Assembly: GCA_964648365.1 (NCBI GenBank)
Contig: CAZYLK010000002.1
Span: 12,614 to 76,613, forward strand
From: SURF-32 sp964648365
GTDB lineage: Bacteria; Planctomycetota; Phycisphaerae; UBA1845
DNA: 64,000 nt
Direction of reading: 5' to 3'
The notes below the pieces were generated by a model. That model saw nothing but the letters and a program-made list of their open reading frames with translations, had not been told where the DNA came from and did not search any database. Positions 27,849 to 36,951 of the stretch are shown here, piece by piece. The position numbers and the translations under genes were made by a program. Numbering within the stretch: position 1 is the first letter of the stretch; every line of letters begins with the position of its first letter.

Positions 27849-27950
27849 AAAGGTGTCAGGATGCCTCGTCGCGCCGTCGAACAGTCTCTCGCGGCGAAAC
27901 CCGCCGCGCATCTACGACCACGTCCCCTCCGGAATCATCCTGACACCTTT
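27849..27950. repeat. REP-like long inverted repeat
   Basis: AAAGGTGTCAGGATG (27849-27863) and its exact complement (27936-27950) flank a 72-base GC-rich spacer, between the Kelch and metG 3' ends. GGTGTCAGGA-type ends are familiar from REP elements mobilised by RAYT transposases; that link is from memory of the motif. It may also act as a bidirectional terminator for these convergent genes. Confidence 0.55.
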
Positions 27951-27983
27951 CCCCCGCCCGTGGGCCACGCCCGTCCGCTCCAC

Positions 27984-29762
27984 CTACCCCCCGAACACCT
28001 CCGCTCCGTCGATCCGCGGAAACAGCACCTCCGCCGCCGCCAGCGTCTGCCCCGCCGCCAGTTCGTCCGTCGCGGAACTCCAGGCTTCGTAGGCCCGCGG
28101 CGTCCGCGACCCGTCGCCAGCCGCATCCTGGGTGCCGGGCAGCCCCAGCATCTTCGCCGCCTTCGCGGCGGAATGCGGCAGGAACGGCGCCATCAGCGTG
28201 GTCAGCGTCCGCGCGGTCTGGAGGCAGATGTTGATCGCGCGGCCGCACGCCGCCATGTCCGTCTTGCGCGACAGGAACGGCTTGGTCAGGTCGAAGTAGG
28301 CGTTGCCGGCCCGCGCCAGCGCCATCATCTCACCCTGGGCGGCCTTGAAGTGGCACGCCTCCAGTTCGGCCGCCACCTTCTCCACGGCCGCGGCGCAGCG
28401 GGCGAGTTGCTCGCGGTCCGCGTCGTCACGATCGCCCGCGTCGGGCACCCTGCCGTCGAAGTACTTGTGTGCGAACGAGATGCACCGGTTGAAGAAGTTC
28501 CCCAGCGCGTTGCCGAGTTCGCCGTTGTTACGGGCGATGAAGTCGTCGATCTCGAACGCGGATCGCTGCGACTCGGGCGCGATGGCCGTCAGGTAGTAGC
28601 GCAGCGGATCGGGCGGCAGGAGCTTCAGGTAGTCCTCGATCCAGACGGCGTTGCCGCGCGTCTTGCTGATCTTTTCTTCATCCTTGCCGGGGAACTTGAT
28701 GTTCAAGAACGAGTTGGCCACCACGTTGTGCGGAAGCTGGTACTCCCCCGCTTCACCTTGCGGCGAGCCGCTGTCGTGGGTGGCGAACATCATGGCCGGC
28801 CAGGTGATGGCGTGGAAGACGATGTTGTCCTCCCCGATGAAGTGAACGACTTTGCACGCCGGATCTTTCCACCACGCGGCGTAATCGTCCGCGCGGCCGC
28901 CCTCCTGCTCGCACAGCGCGGCCGTGAACGACACGTAGCCGATCGGCGCGTCGAACCAGACGTAGAGCGACTTGCCCTTCGCGTCCGGATCATCCAGCGG
29001 CACCGGCACGCCCCACGTCAGATCGCGGGTCATGGCCCGCTCGGGCAGGCCCTCCGCCTCGATGCGCCCCAGTGACTGGTTGATCACCACGGGCCGCCAG
29101 TGCGCCCCGGCCGTCGCGGGATCCTTCTTGCTCGCCAGCCACTCGGAGAGCTTGCCCTGAAGCTGGTCCAGCCGCAGGTACCAGTGGCAGGTTTCGCGCA
29201 GCTCCGGCCGGGTCCGGGTCATCTCGCTGACCGGGTCGATCAGGTCGGTCTGATCCAGCGCCCGGCCGCAGTTTTCGCACTGGTCGCCGTAGGCCTGGTC
29301 GCTCTTGCAGTGCGGGCAGGTGCCCTTCACGAAGCGGTCGGGCAGAAACTGCGCCGCCTCCACGTCGTAAAGCTGCTTCGAGGTCCGCTTGGTGAACAGG
29401 CCTTTCTCGAAAATCCTGAGGAAAAACTCCTGGCTGAAGCGTTCGTGCGTCCGCACGTAATCCGGCTGGTGCGTGCCGCCGTAGATGTCGAATTCGATGC
29501 CCAGCCCGGCGAAGGCCTCCCGCTGGGAGCGGTTGAAGCCGGCCGTGACGTCTTCAACCGGTTTGCCCATCTCGCGGGCGGTTTTCAGTGCTGCCACGCC
29601 GTTATCGTCGCTGCCGCAGATGAACCGCACGTCCGCCCCGGTCGCCCGCAGGTAGCGCACGTAGATGTCCGCCGGCAGGTATGCCCCGGCGATGTGGCCG
29701 ACGTGGAGCCGGCCGTTGGAGTAGGGCAAAGCCCCGGTGATCAGGAATCTTCGCTGGGCCAT
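27984..29762 (-). CDS. metG: Methionyl-tRNA synthetase
   Basis: The 592-residue class I synthetase charges tRNA-Met. It shows the HVGH signature (HIGH, about residues 20-23), a zinc knuckle CPHCKSDQAYGDQCENCG (about 148-165), the WFDAPIGYVSF active-site helix, and EEKISKTRGN in place of KMSKS, followed by the anticodon-binding helical bundle. It lacks the C-terminal EMAP/tRNA-binding domain found in many longer MetRS. The start at ATG 29762 gives the family's usual MAQRRFLITGALPYSNG N-terminus. Confidence 0.97.
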   Translation of the reverse strand: MAQRRFLITGALPYSNGRLHVGHIAGAYLPADIYVRYLRATGADVRFICGSDDNGVAALKTAREMGKPVEDVTAGFNRSQREAFAGLGIEFDIYGGTHQPDYVRTHERFSQEFFLRIFEKGLFTKRTSKQLYDVEAAQFLPDRFVKGTCPHCKSDQAYGDQCENCGRALDQTDLIDPVSEMTRTRPELRETCHWYLRLDQLQGKLSEWLASKKDPATAGAHWRPVVINQSLGRIEAEGLPERAMTRDLTWGVPVPLDDPDAKGKSLYVWFDAPIGYVSFTAALCEQEGGRADDYAAWWKDPACKVVHFIGEDNIVFHAITWPAMMFATHDSGSPQGEAGEYQLPHNVVANSFLNIKFPGKDEEKISKTRGNAVWIEDYLKLLPPDPLRYYLTAIAPESQRSAFEIDDFIARNNGELGNALGNFFNRCISFAHKYFDGRVPDAGDRDDADREQLARCAAAVEKVAAELEACHFKAAQGEMMALARAGNAYFDLTKPFLSRKTDMAACGRAINICLQTARTLTTLMAPFLPHSAAKAAKMLGLPGTQDAAGDGSRTPRAYEAWSSATDELAAGQTLAAAEVLFPRIDGAEVFGG

Positions 29763-29994
29763 AAGGTTGAAATCCGTTCCGGCGACGCCGTAATTGCAGC
29801 GTTTGGGGGCCTTTTGACGACGATTCTAGGGATTCGACGGGGCCGGACAAGGATACCCGCCCGTCCGATGCGTCGGGACGTGAATGGCGCGACGGCGCTG
29901 ACGTTTTGACGAACGGCGTTCTGCCCTCGTACAATATCAGCGATCAGGATGGGTGCGCGGGCGGGACCGCGCCCCTCCCGGAAAGGCGGTGCCC

Positions 29995-30309
29995 ATGCTT
30001 CCCACACTTCCCATGCTCGCGATCGGCATGCCCGGTCCGTTCGAGATGCTCTTCATCGTCGTCGTGGCACTGCTGATCTTCGGCCGCCGACTTCCGGACA
30101 TCGCCCGCTCGGCCGGCAAGAGCATCGTCGAGTTCAAGAAGGGCCTCAACGACGTCAAGGATGAGATCGATCGCAACGCCGACGACCGCGGCCGGAATCG
30201 GAACCTGCCCGCTCAGAAGGGCCGCACGCTCCCGGAGTCGGCCGACGAGGGAGAGGAGCCGGCGCGATCGCGCGCCGACGCCCGGGTCGGATCGGAATCG
30301 AGCGATTGA
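29995..30309 (+). CDS. tatA: Sec-independent protein translocase subunit TatA/E
   Basis: The 104-residue protein has the TatA layout: a short N-terminus, one membrane helix (FEMLFIVVVALLIFG), the hinge FGRRLPD, an amphipathic helix (IARSAGKSIVEFKKGLND) and a charged disordered tail. It would form the pore-like part of the Tat system for folded proteins; tatB and tatC are not in the window. ATG 29995 is chosen because AAGG lies upstream; ATG 30013 is a close alternative. Confidence 0.9.
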   Translation: MLPTLPMLAIGMPGPFEMLFIVVVALLIFGRRLPDIARSAGKSIVEFKKGLNDVKDEIDRNADDRGRNRNLPAQKGRTLPESADEGEEPARSRADARVGSESSD

Positions 30310-30328
30310 TTCGAGCGGCCCCGATGGG

Positions 30329-30904
30329 TCAGTTCTGCGCCCCGTCGCCGGCCCGCGCGGATTCGGCTGAGTCGATGCGGAACACGTTGTCGAAGGCCTC
30401 GGTGAAGTCGAAGACGGAATCGAAGTCGTCGAGGGTGTCGCCGGGCTGCTTTTTCATCTGACCCCGCTCGATCGCCTCGAAAACGATGCGGCCCAGGTCC
30501 ATCGTTTCGCGGATGTTCCACCGGTTGAGCACGAGCCGGGCCATCATGCCCCATCGCTTCAGGGCGTACTCCCGCAGCCCCCAGCACAACTGCCGGCCGG
30601 TGATGTGCCGGTTCAGCTTGTGCTTGCCGCCGATGGCGTCGATCGCGCTTGCCACGTCCTCCGGGAGTTCACCGTTCTCGTACGAGCGGGCGAGTTCCTC
30701 CCAGTCCAGGTGGTGCTGCTCGACGAACGCCGCCAGCTTCTGGTGATTGACCGTCTCGGGGCCGTGAATCTTGCGAATCGAGTAGGTCACGCCCTCGCCG
30801 ACCATCTCGAATGCCTCGGCGGGGTAACGCGAAGGCGGGCGCACCTCCTCGGCATCGGTCGCCGGACCCGCCTGTTGTGCTGGACTCTTTGAGACGGAAC
30901 TCAT
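30329..30904 (-). CDS. Planctomycetes/Verrucomicrobia-restricted conserved protein (Minf_1886-like)
   Basis: The 191-residue protein matches a family known mainly from Verrucomicrobia and Planctomycetes: VGEGVTYSIRKIHGPE, HITGRQLCWGLREYALKRWG and NIRETMDLGRIVFEAIERG. Its role is unknown. It lies 33 bp downstream of the ricT-like gene, which itself follows trxA, so the three are probably one transcript. It is convergent with tatA. It supports placing the genome in the PVC group. Confidence 0.88.
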   Translation of the reverse strand: MSSVSKSPAQQAGPATDAEEVRPPSRYPAEAFEMVGEGVTYSIRKIHGPETVNHQKLAAFVEQHHLDWEELARSYENGELPEDVASAIDAIGGKHKLNRHITGRQLCWGLREYALKRWGMMARLVLNRWNIRETMDLGRIVFEAIERGQMKKQPGDTLDDFDSVFDFTEAFDNVFRIDSAESARAGDGAQN

Positions 30905-30937
30905 CTTGCCTCCACCGACCTGCCAACTATATCGGCA

Positions 30938-32194
30938 TCATTCCCCGGACGTCGATCCACCCTGTCCACCGCCGCTGCGTCGACGCCAGCGACGGCGACG
31001 GCCCGGCGGTCTCGGCCCGCGGCCGCGGTCCGCCGTCCCAGCATTGCCCGGTCCGTCGCCGGCGCCGTCATCCGAAGCAGCACCTGGTTCGCCGGGTACA
31101 CTATCCACCGGGTCCGCGATTTCGGCATCGGCGTCGCCACCGGCCGAAGGCCGCGGCTGCTGGCGCGACCGCCGCTCCTCCGAGCGAGCGCTGCGCGTCG
31201 GGCCGGACTTGCGCTCCGGCTGGGCCGCGTCCTCACGGACGATGGTCACGATCGTGTCGTCGTCGCGCCTGATCTGCAGAAGCTGGGTCAGGATCTGCCG
31301 GTTGATAACGATGCCATCCCCGTGCGGCGAGGACACGCGCGCGCCCATTCTGGGAAGCTGCCGATCAAGTTCCTCGTACGTCGTGTGCTCGTAGCGCAGG
31401 CAGCACTTGAGCCGCCCGCAACGGCCGGAGACCTTGGTCGGGTCGATGGTGGCCTTCTGGAGCTTGGCCATCTTCATGCTGATAGGCTTGAGGTCTTTCA
31501 GGAAGACCTTGCAACAGACCTCGCGCCCGCAGGTCTCAAAGTCGGCCAGCAGGCGCGCCTCGTCGCGCGCGCCGATCTGGCGCATCTCGATGCGGGTCTG
31601 AAACTCCGAGGAGAGCTCGCGGACGAGCTGGCGGAAGTCCACCCGCCCTTCCGCCATGAAGTAGAAGATGATGCGCTCGCCGCCGAACAGGATTTCGCAC
31701 TCGACGACCTTCAGTTCCAGCCTCATCTGGTTGGCCAGATCCTGGCAGAACCGGCGCCGCTCCGACACGGCCGCCTGCAAGCGGGCGAGTTCGGACAGAT
31801 CGGCCATCGTCGCCTCGCGCACGATGCGGCCGGCGTCGAAGACCATCGTGTCCGGCCCGCTGGCGTCGGCGTAGGACTTCATCTGCTCGCGGGTGACGGA
31901 CTTGTCGCAGCCGCTGCACGTCAGCGAGACCTGGTCGCCGATTTCCAGCCCGCGTCGGGTCTGGATAACCACCTTCGCCCCGCAAGTGAAGCGCATGCCC
32001 GGCGGGTAGGAGAACTCGCCGATGTGCTTCATGTAGCCGAAGCGCACGGCCGTGGTGGGATAGATTTTCTCCAGCCCGTTGCCGCAGCGCGAGTCCTCAT
32101 CGCCCGAGCCGCCGCCGCCGCAACTGCCGCAACCGCCGCGTCGGAATTCCGGCGGAGCGGGCGGGATGATGTTGTCGATTTCGATTGAAACCAT
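30938..32194 (-). CDS. ricT: PSP1 domain protein, RicT-like
   Basis: The 418-residue protein has the PSP1 domain (about 45-290), with VRFGYMK, the conserved Cys cluster (FETCGREVCCKVF and GRCGRLKCCLRYE) and ARVSSPHGDG. In Bacillus the equivalent protein is part of a [4Fe-4S] complex acting with RNase Y; the four-plus Cys pattern is present here. The N-terminus carries a Gly/Cys-rich tract (GGCGSCGGGGSG) that could bind metal, and the tail is long, acidic then Arg-rich, likely disordered. It starts 22 bp after trxA. Confidence 0.88.
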   Translation of the reverse strand: MVSIEIDNIIPPAPPEFRRGGCGSCGGGGSGDEDSRCGNGLEKIYPTTAVRFGYMKHIGEFSYPPGMRFTCGAKVVIQTRRGLEIGDQVSLTCSGCDKSVTREQMKSYADASGPDTMVFDAGRIVREATMADLSELARLQAAVSERRRFCQDLANQMRLELKVVECEILFGGERIIFYFMAEGRVDFRQLVRELSSEFQTRIEMRQIGARDEARLLADFETCGREVCCKVFLKDLKPISMKMAKLQKATIDPTKVSGRCGRLKCCLRYEHTTYEELDRQLPRMGARVSSPHGDGIVINRQILTQLLQIRRDDDTIVTIVREDAAQPERKSGPTRSARSEERRSRQQPRPSAGGDADAEIADPVDSVPGEPGAASDDGAGDGPGNAGTADRGRGPRPPGRRRRWRRRSGGGQGGSTSGE

Positions 32195-32216
32195 GGGGCT
32201 TGGGCGCAGCCTGGCG

Positions 32217-32552
32217 TCAACCGGTGGGCACGAGGTTGTTCAGGGCCGCCTCGTAGTCCCGCTTGGCCTTCATCCCCACGAACCGCTCGACCACCTCGCC
32301 GCTCTTGAACAGGAGCACCGTCGGAATCGCGCTGACGGAGTATCGGACGGCGGTATCGTTGTTCTGGTCAATGTTCAGCTTGCCGACCCGGACCTTGCCC
32401 TGGAAGTCGTTGGCGAGTTGCTCGATCGTCGGGGACAGCGCCCGGCAGGGCTGGCACCATTCGGCCCAGAAATCCACCAGCACCGGCATCTCCGCGGCGA
32501 TCACGTCGGTTTCGAAGTTGGCGTCGGTAAACTCGATCGCGTTTCCAGCCAT
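32217..32552 (-). CDS. trxA: Thioredoxin with a WCQPC active site
   Basis: The 111-residue single-domain thioredoxin has the expected length and fold motifs (VLVDFWAEWC, cis-Pro in AIPTVLLF, Gly at VGMKAK). The active site is WCQPC rather than WCGPC, a change that in other thioredoxins shifts redox potential. It is the first gene of a likely three-gene operon with ricT and the Minf_1886-like gene; a redox link to the RicT cysteines is speculative. Confidence 0.93.
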   Translation of the reverse strand: MAGNAIEFTDANFETDVIAAEMPVLVDFWAEWCQPCRALSPTIEQLANDFQGKVRVGKLNIDQNNDTAVRYSVSAIPTVLLFKSGEVVERFVGMKAKRDYEAALNNLVPTG

Positions 32553-33104
32553 CGGCTGTCTCCGTCCAGATTCGTCGAATCAAAACGTGTCGCGGGCACT
32601 CGGGTCGCCGCGACACGGCAATGAAGCAGTGTAGAACTGTCGGATCAGAGGGTCAACCGCGCGGCGCAGCGGCACAGCGGCACAGCAACGCCGCAGCGCG
32701 GGTGCCTTCCGCCATCGACGGTAGAGAGGACGGGCCGGGCGCCGCGCATGTGGCGGGCAATCTCCGCAGCCGGCCCGTGAACCTGCCGAAGGTCTCCCGA
32801 AGACGACACCCGATATGCGCAGACGCCCCACAGCAGCTCGAATCACAGCCTGGAAGGCCGTGCCACGCGTGCCGCGGCGCGCGACCGCTGACGGCTACCC
32901 CCCGGCATGGACGACGAGCGGGGCGACGGGTAGAATGTGGTACGCAGACGCCGCGGGGCCGGCAGAACGGGCGACGCCCGGCTGACTCGCCTGCCCGGCG
33001 GGCGTGGTGCATGTCCTGACCGCGAAGCGCGACGGCCGCGGCCACTTTCCGGCCAACACCTCCCGCGCCATCGGCTGCTTCGCCCGATGCAAAGGGAGCA
33101 CGCC
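32553..33104. other. 552-bp stretch without a supported gene
   Basis: Divergent promoter region between trxA and the ACT-domain gene. ORFs on both strands are Arg/Pro-rich shadows without ribosome binding sites. No promoter, repeat or RNA gene is clear. Confidence 0.5.
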
Positions 33105-33698
33105 ATGACCGGTTCCACACCGTATGCCGAAAACGGCATGCAGCACGCGGCCCTGTGGCTCGTCGGCCCCGACATGCCAGGGCTGCTCAACCTCGGCGCC
33201 ACCTTCGTGGCGGAGCGAGGCGGCAACATCGACAAGGACATCGCCGACAAGTTCGGCGAGAACGCCGTGATCTTCATGAGCATCACGGCCAGTCCGGCCG
33301 ACATCGCCCGCATGAACGAGGACAAGATGCTCTTGCGGGACAAGAGCGGGTGCAACGTCAAGTTCCAGCCGATGAATCAACCGACGGTGCCCGCGGGGTT
33401 CCAGGACGTGCTCCACGGCATGGACATTCTCACCGACGACGCCGTCGGGCTGATCGCCGGGCTGACGAGGCTGTTCGCGGAGCATGGCGTGTTCGTGGTG
33501 GGCCATACCGGCGAGCGGCGCGTCCTGCCCGGGCCCGTGCCCCGAATCGAGTTCGGTCAGAAGTTCGTCATGATGCTGCCGCACGAGTTCGACCGCTACG
33601 AGTTCGCCCGCCGCGTCAACGAAGAGGTCAAGCGCCACAACGGCACCATCAAGACGCCGCTGCAGGCGGTGCCGGGGCTGCTGTGGTGGTGGACGTAG
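33105..33698 (+). CDS. Tandem ACT-domain protein, GcvR-like
   Basis: The 197-residue protein has two ACT-like halves: AALWLVGPDMPGLLNLGATFVAERGGNIDKD (first 50 residues region) and a second beginning near DDAVGLIAGLTRLFAEHGVFVV. Similar two-ACT proteins (GcvR type) bind amino acids and regulate by protein contact rather than DNA binding. ATG 33105 has AAGGGAG at a good distance. Nearby genes do not tell the target. Confidence 0.8.
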   Translation: MTGSTPYAENGMQHAALWLVGPDMPGLLNLGATFVAERGGNIDKDIADKFGENAVIFMSITASPADIARMNEDKMLLRDKSGCNVKFQPMNQPTVPAGFQDVLHGMDILTDDAVGLIAGLTRLFAEHGVFVVGHTGERRVLPGPVPRIEFGQKFVMMLPHEFDRYEFARRVNEEVKRHNGTIKTPLQAVPGLLWWWT

Positions 33699-33824
33699 TC
33701 GCGGAAGGCCGGTGCATCCATCCGGGCGGACATCCAGCATCGTCCGCGGACGCCTTTGTTGCGCGGGCTGAAAACATGCGCATGAGGCGGGGCGGAGCCA
33801 GGGAGCCAACGTTCGAGCACGTGA

Positions 33825-34382
33825 TTACAGCGCCTTCAATGCCCGGTTGACCTGTTCCAAATCAAACTTCAGGGCGTCGAAGTCGTCGCCCAGCCACTCC
33901 ATGATGTCCTCGCGTTCGTCATGGTCGGGATCAGCCAGCGCGTCGAGCATCAGGGCATAACGGTAAACGCCGCCAGAGTCCTCAGGGGGACATGCTCTCG
34001 CGCCGTCCAGACAGACCGGATAGGTCGTCTGCGGGTCCGGCGCGGCGAACTTGACAAGTTTGACGTCGTGCAACCACCCATCGCCGAAGTCGTATTCGTA
34101 CTGAAATCGAGAGCCCTTTCTTTGCACCAGATCCCGGACGATGGCACAGGACTCATCGATGACATCCAGCTCGAGTTCCGGCGGACCATAGCAGGTCTTG
34201 TTCTTACCGATGAACTGGTGCAAATGGTAATCCTCCCAGCCCATCACGACCTGGATAACCACGTGAAGCTCCGCCAGACTGGCATTCGAGCGGATCGCAA
34301 AGCGCCGCCAGATCGGCGGATCGGTGCCGACCAGGGTGATCTCAAGTTCGGCGATCTCGGCGGACTTGCTGGTGCGTTTCAT
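33825..34382 (-). CDS. Plasmid pRiA4b ORF-3-like family protein
   Basis: The 185-residue protein has the family's signature: PPIWRRFAIRSNASLAELH, MGWEDYHLHQF, YEYDFGDGWLHDV and ACPPEDSGGVYRY. Members occur on plasmids and as passengers near IS elements, but their molecular function is unknown. No transposase or terminal repeats are seen here. ATG 34382 is used. Confidence 0.9.
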   Translation of the reverse strand: MKRTSKSAEIAELEITLVGTDPPIWRRFAIRSNASLAELHVVIQVVMGWEDYHLHQFIGKNKTCYGPPELELDVIDESCAIVRDLVQRKGSRFQYEYDFGDGWLHDVKLVKFAAPDPQTTYPVCLDGARACPPEDSGGVYRYALMLDALADPDHDEREDIMEWLGDDFDALKFDLEQVNRALKAL

Positions 34383-34494
34383 CGCTTACATACATCCTCT
34401 TGGTTAGCGCCGCCCGGAGGGCCATCGCAGCAGGACCGGAGAGGCTGACCCGGGCCGCTGGTTGCCTTTCCGGCCGCCCAGGACACAGCCGCCT

Positions 34495-34530
34495 CAATGA
34501 AGAGACGGGCTGCCCTCCCGGACAGCCCGC
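34495..34530 (-). terminator. Probable intrinsic terminator
   Basis: CGGGCTG (34506-34512) and CAGCCCG (34523-34529) form a hairpin about 40 bp downstream of the gene ending at 34566; on the minus strand it is followed by TCTCTTCATT, a weak T-tract. Confidence 0.55.
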
Positions 34531-34565
34531 CCTATAAGACGAAACGAATCACACGGAGAACGCGA

Positions 34566-35300
34566 CTACCCGCAGGACGAACGCTTGCCCTTGAGTTTGC
34601 ACGTGCCGGGACCGCCGCCGGGGCAGCCGATGGTGGTTTTCACTTTCTTCGCGCACTCGCCGATGTCTTCGCACTCGGCATCGCTGGAGTAGTTGCCGCC
34701 CTTCGGCGGGCAAGCGCCGCAGCCGCCCTTGGCCTTGCTCTTCTTGACATTGTACTGGCAGGTATCGCCGCCGCCCAGAAGCTGGAACTTCTGATCACCG
34801 ACGCCCGTCATGAAGCTGTACGTCGGGCCGGAGAACTGCGCCATCAGGTTGTTCTCCGGGCCGGGGTTCAGTGCGTTCTGACCGAGTTCGAACCCGTTGC
34901 CCGACATGCCGACCCAGTACGGTGTGTTGGCGTCAAGCTGAACCGGATCGAAGCTGGCCGTGATGACCTGCTCGCCCGTGTGGTCCGGCTCCCAACTGTC
35001 CGGCGTCACGTCGAAGGACGCGATGACGGTGCCCGGCACGTCACCGTTGTCGTCCAGGAACTTGACGTGGACGGTTCCCTCGGTCTTGGCGATGCAACTG
35101 AAGATCCGCATCCCGGTCACGGTCTGGTTGGTATCCCAGATCACCCGTTCGGCGAAGTTCTGACCGGCCGTGGTGTTCGCCCAGCAGCCGTTGGTCTGAC
35201 CGGCGTCGTGACCGTAGTCCCAGATTACTTCCTGACCGGCCGCCGACGAACACGCCAGCAGCGCAGCCCCGACCCATGCAGTTGTGTAACCGCGAACCAT
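34566..35300 (-). CDS. Secreted protein with Cys-rich tail
   Basis: The 244-residue protein starts at ATG 35300 with a near-perfect AGGAGG site. A signal peptide (WVGAALLACSSAAG) is followed by a beta-sandwich-like domain (about 25-180) of the kind found in secreted planctomycete proteins (FAERVIWDTNQTVTGMRIF, DANTPYWVGMSGNG). The C-terminal 65 residues hold nine Cys in a Gly/Lys-rich setting (GGCGACPPKGG, CPGGGPGTCKLKG). This tail differs from the 87-89 residue domain shared by the other secreted proteins. Function unknown. Confidence 0.78.
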   Translation of the reverse strand: MVRGYTTAWVGAALLACSSAAGQEVIWDYGHDAGQTNGCWANTTAGQNFAERVIWDTNQTVTGMRIFSCIAKTEGTVHVKFLDDNGDVPGTVIASFDVTPDSWEPDHTGEQVITASFDPVQLDANTPYWVGMSGNGFELGQNALNPGPENNLMAQFSGPTYSFMTGVGDQKFQLLGGGDTCQYNVKKSKAKGGCGACPPKGGNYSSDAECEDIGECAKKVKTTIGCPGGGPGTCKLKGKRSSCG

Positions 35301-35946
35301 GCTTTCCTCCTGAAGTAGAACGACCCGCTGCGCGCGGAACTCAGGGTCGCACGAACGACGACGGCACCACGGCAGCCACGTCAGATTAGCGATCGACGGG
35401 TGCAGTTTCAATCTGCGCACGGCAGGTCGGCCGGTCGGCGGGAAACCTCCGGCGCAGGCGGACTGCTGAAACGCAATGCTCGGATCGAACTCGGCTTCAC
35501 CGTGCGTGCTCCGGCGTGCTCACTACCGCCGATTCGAGCCGTCCGCGTCCGATAACTCGGCACAGTGATACGCTGTTGCGACTACTCCCGTCTACTTGGG
35601 TAGCGCCCGATTGTCTCCGCTGTGTTCAGAGCCGTCGGGTTGCGGGAGACATGGACGTGCGGTTCTTTTGGAGCGATCAGGCGAACGCGGATGAGCGAGG
35701 CAGAAAGATCAGGCGTGACGCGGCGTCCGGCCGTGGGCCGTGTCTTCATCCGACGCTGCAACGAGCGGATGATCCGTCGGTTCTTATCAAGGCGTTGATC
35801 CTACGAGCAGGCGATGGGTATCATACGACGGATCATCCGTCGAGCGTCGGATGGTCGTTGGCACAAAGATCCGCGTCGCCAATCCAACCTGCTCATCAGT
35901 CAGACGTGCCCGGCAGACCGGCCGTCTCTTGTCCCGGAGAATGACC
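35301..35946. other. 646-bp regulatory region upstream of the moxR operon
   Basis: No gene is supported. It separates the divergent secreted-protein gene from moxR and contains a pair of palindromic sites at 35766-35839. Confidence 0.5.
35766..35839. promoter_or_regulatory. Paired palindromic sites, possible operator
   Basis: The palindrome CGGATnATCCG occurs at 35766-35776 and 35829-35839, 63 bp (about six helical turns) apart. The 14-mer CGGATGATCCGTCG at 35766-35779 is also exactly complementary to 35826-35839. It lies 108-181 bp before the moxR start, so it may be a double site for a dimeric regulator, or a long hairpin. Confidence 0.45.
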
Positions 35947-36951
35947 ATGACCGATCAGGCAGGCCGCGTGTCGACGGATGCGCGCGTCGCTGGTTTCGCG
36001 GAACGCATTCAGCGAATCCGCTCGAGTTTGCATCAGGTCATCGTCGGCCAGGACGCCACGATCGATCAGCTTCTGACCTGCGCCCTGACCGGCTCGCACG
36101 CGCTGCTGGTCGGCGTACCGGGTCTGGCCAAAACGCTCATGGTGCGGGCGCTGGCGTCCGCGTTCGAGTGGAAGTTCGCGCGGATCCAGTTCACGCCCGA
36201 CCTCATGCCGTCGGACATCACCGGCTATGAGCTTCTCGGGCGCGACGCGACTTCGTCCGCGCCCAGCATGGTATTTCGCCCCGGCCCCGTGTTCGCGAAC
36301 CTGGTACTGGCGGACGAAATCAACCGGGCCGCACCCAAGACACAATCGGCGTTGCTGGAAGCCATGGCTGAGCGCAGCGTGACGGTCGGTGGGCAGACCC
36401 ACAGACTCGAAGAACCGTTTCTTGTCATCGCGACGCAAAACCCCATCGAGCAAGAGGGAACCTATCCCCTCCCCGAAGCACAGCTCGATCGGTTCATGAT
36501 GGAAATCCGCATCGGGTACCCGCTCGCCGAGCAGGAAGAGCAGATCGTCCTGACGACGACGACCGGTCCACAAGCGCTGCCCGCGCCCGTGCTGAAGAAG
36601 GCCGAGTTCGTCGAGCTTCGCGACCTGGTGATGGCGGTGCCGGTTCCCAGAAGCGTGGCCACGTACGCCGTCAACCTGTGCGGCTCCAGCCGGCCGGACG
36701 ATAAGCGCTCCGGCGAGTACGTTCGCGACTACGTGGCGTGGGGTGCCGGTCCGCGCGGCTCGCAGAACCTCGTATGGGCATCCAAAGCGCGGGCACTGCT
36801 GGCGGGACGGACGGCGCCAACCATCGAGGACGTGCGCAGCGTGGCCTTGCCGGTACTGCGACACCGGCTCCTGACGAATCACCGTGCCGTCGGCGACGGC
36901 GTCTCCAGCATGCAGATCGTGAATCATCTGCTCAAGGACGTGGCCGCATGA
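35947..36951 (+). CDS. MoxR-family AAA+ ATPase
   Basis: The 334-residue protein has the MoxR AAA_3 core: Walker A in VGVPGLAKT (about 61-69), Walker B VLADEINRA, sensor ATQNPIEQEGTYPLPEAQLDRF and a C-terminal lid. MoxR ATPases act as chaperones that activate VWA-containing partners, here probably the DUF58 and BatA-like products encoded next. ATG 35947 is preferred since GGAGA lies about seven bases upstream; ATG 35941 is two codons earlier. Its TGA overlaps the next ATG (ATGA), so it is the first gene of a tightly coupled operon. Confidence 0.93.
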   Translation: MTDQAGRVSTDARVAGFAERIQRIRSSLHQVIVGQDATIDQLLTCALTGSHALLVGVPGLAKTLMVRALASAFEWKFARIQFTPDLMPSDITGYELLGRDATSSAPSMVFRPGPVFANLVLADEINRAAPKTQSALLEAMAERSVTVGGQTHRLEEPFLVIATQNPIEQEGTYPLPEAQLDRFMMEIRIGYPLAEQEEQIVLTTTTGPQALPAPVLKKAEFVELRDLVMAVPVPRSVATYAVNLCGSSRPDDKRSGEYVRDYVAWGAGPRGSQNLVWASKARALLAGRTAPTIEDVRSVALPVLRHRLLTNHRAVGDGVSSMQIVNHLLKDVAA

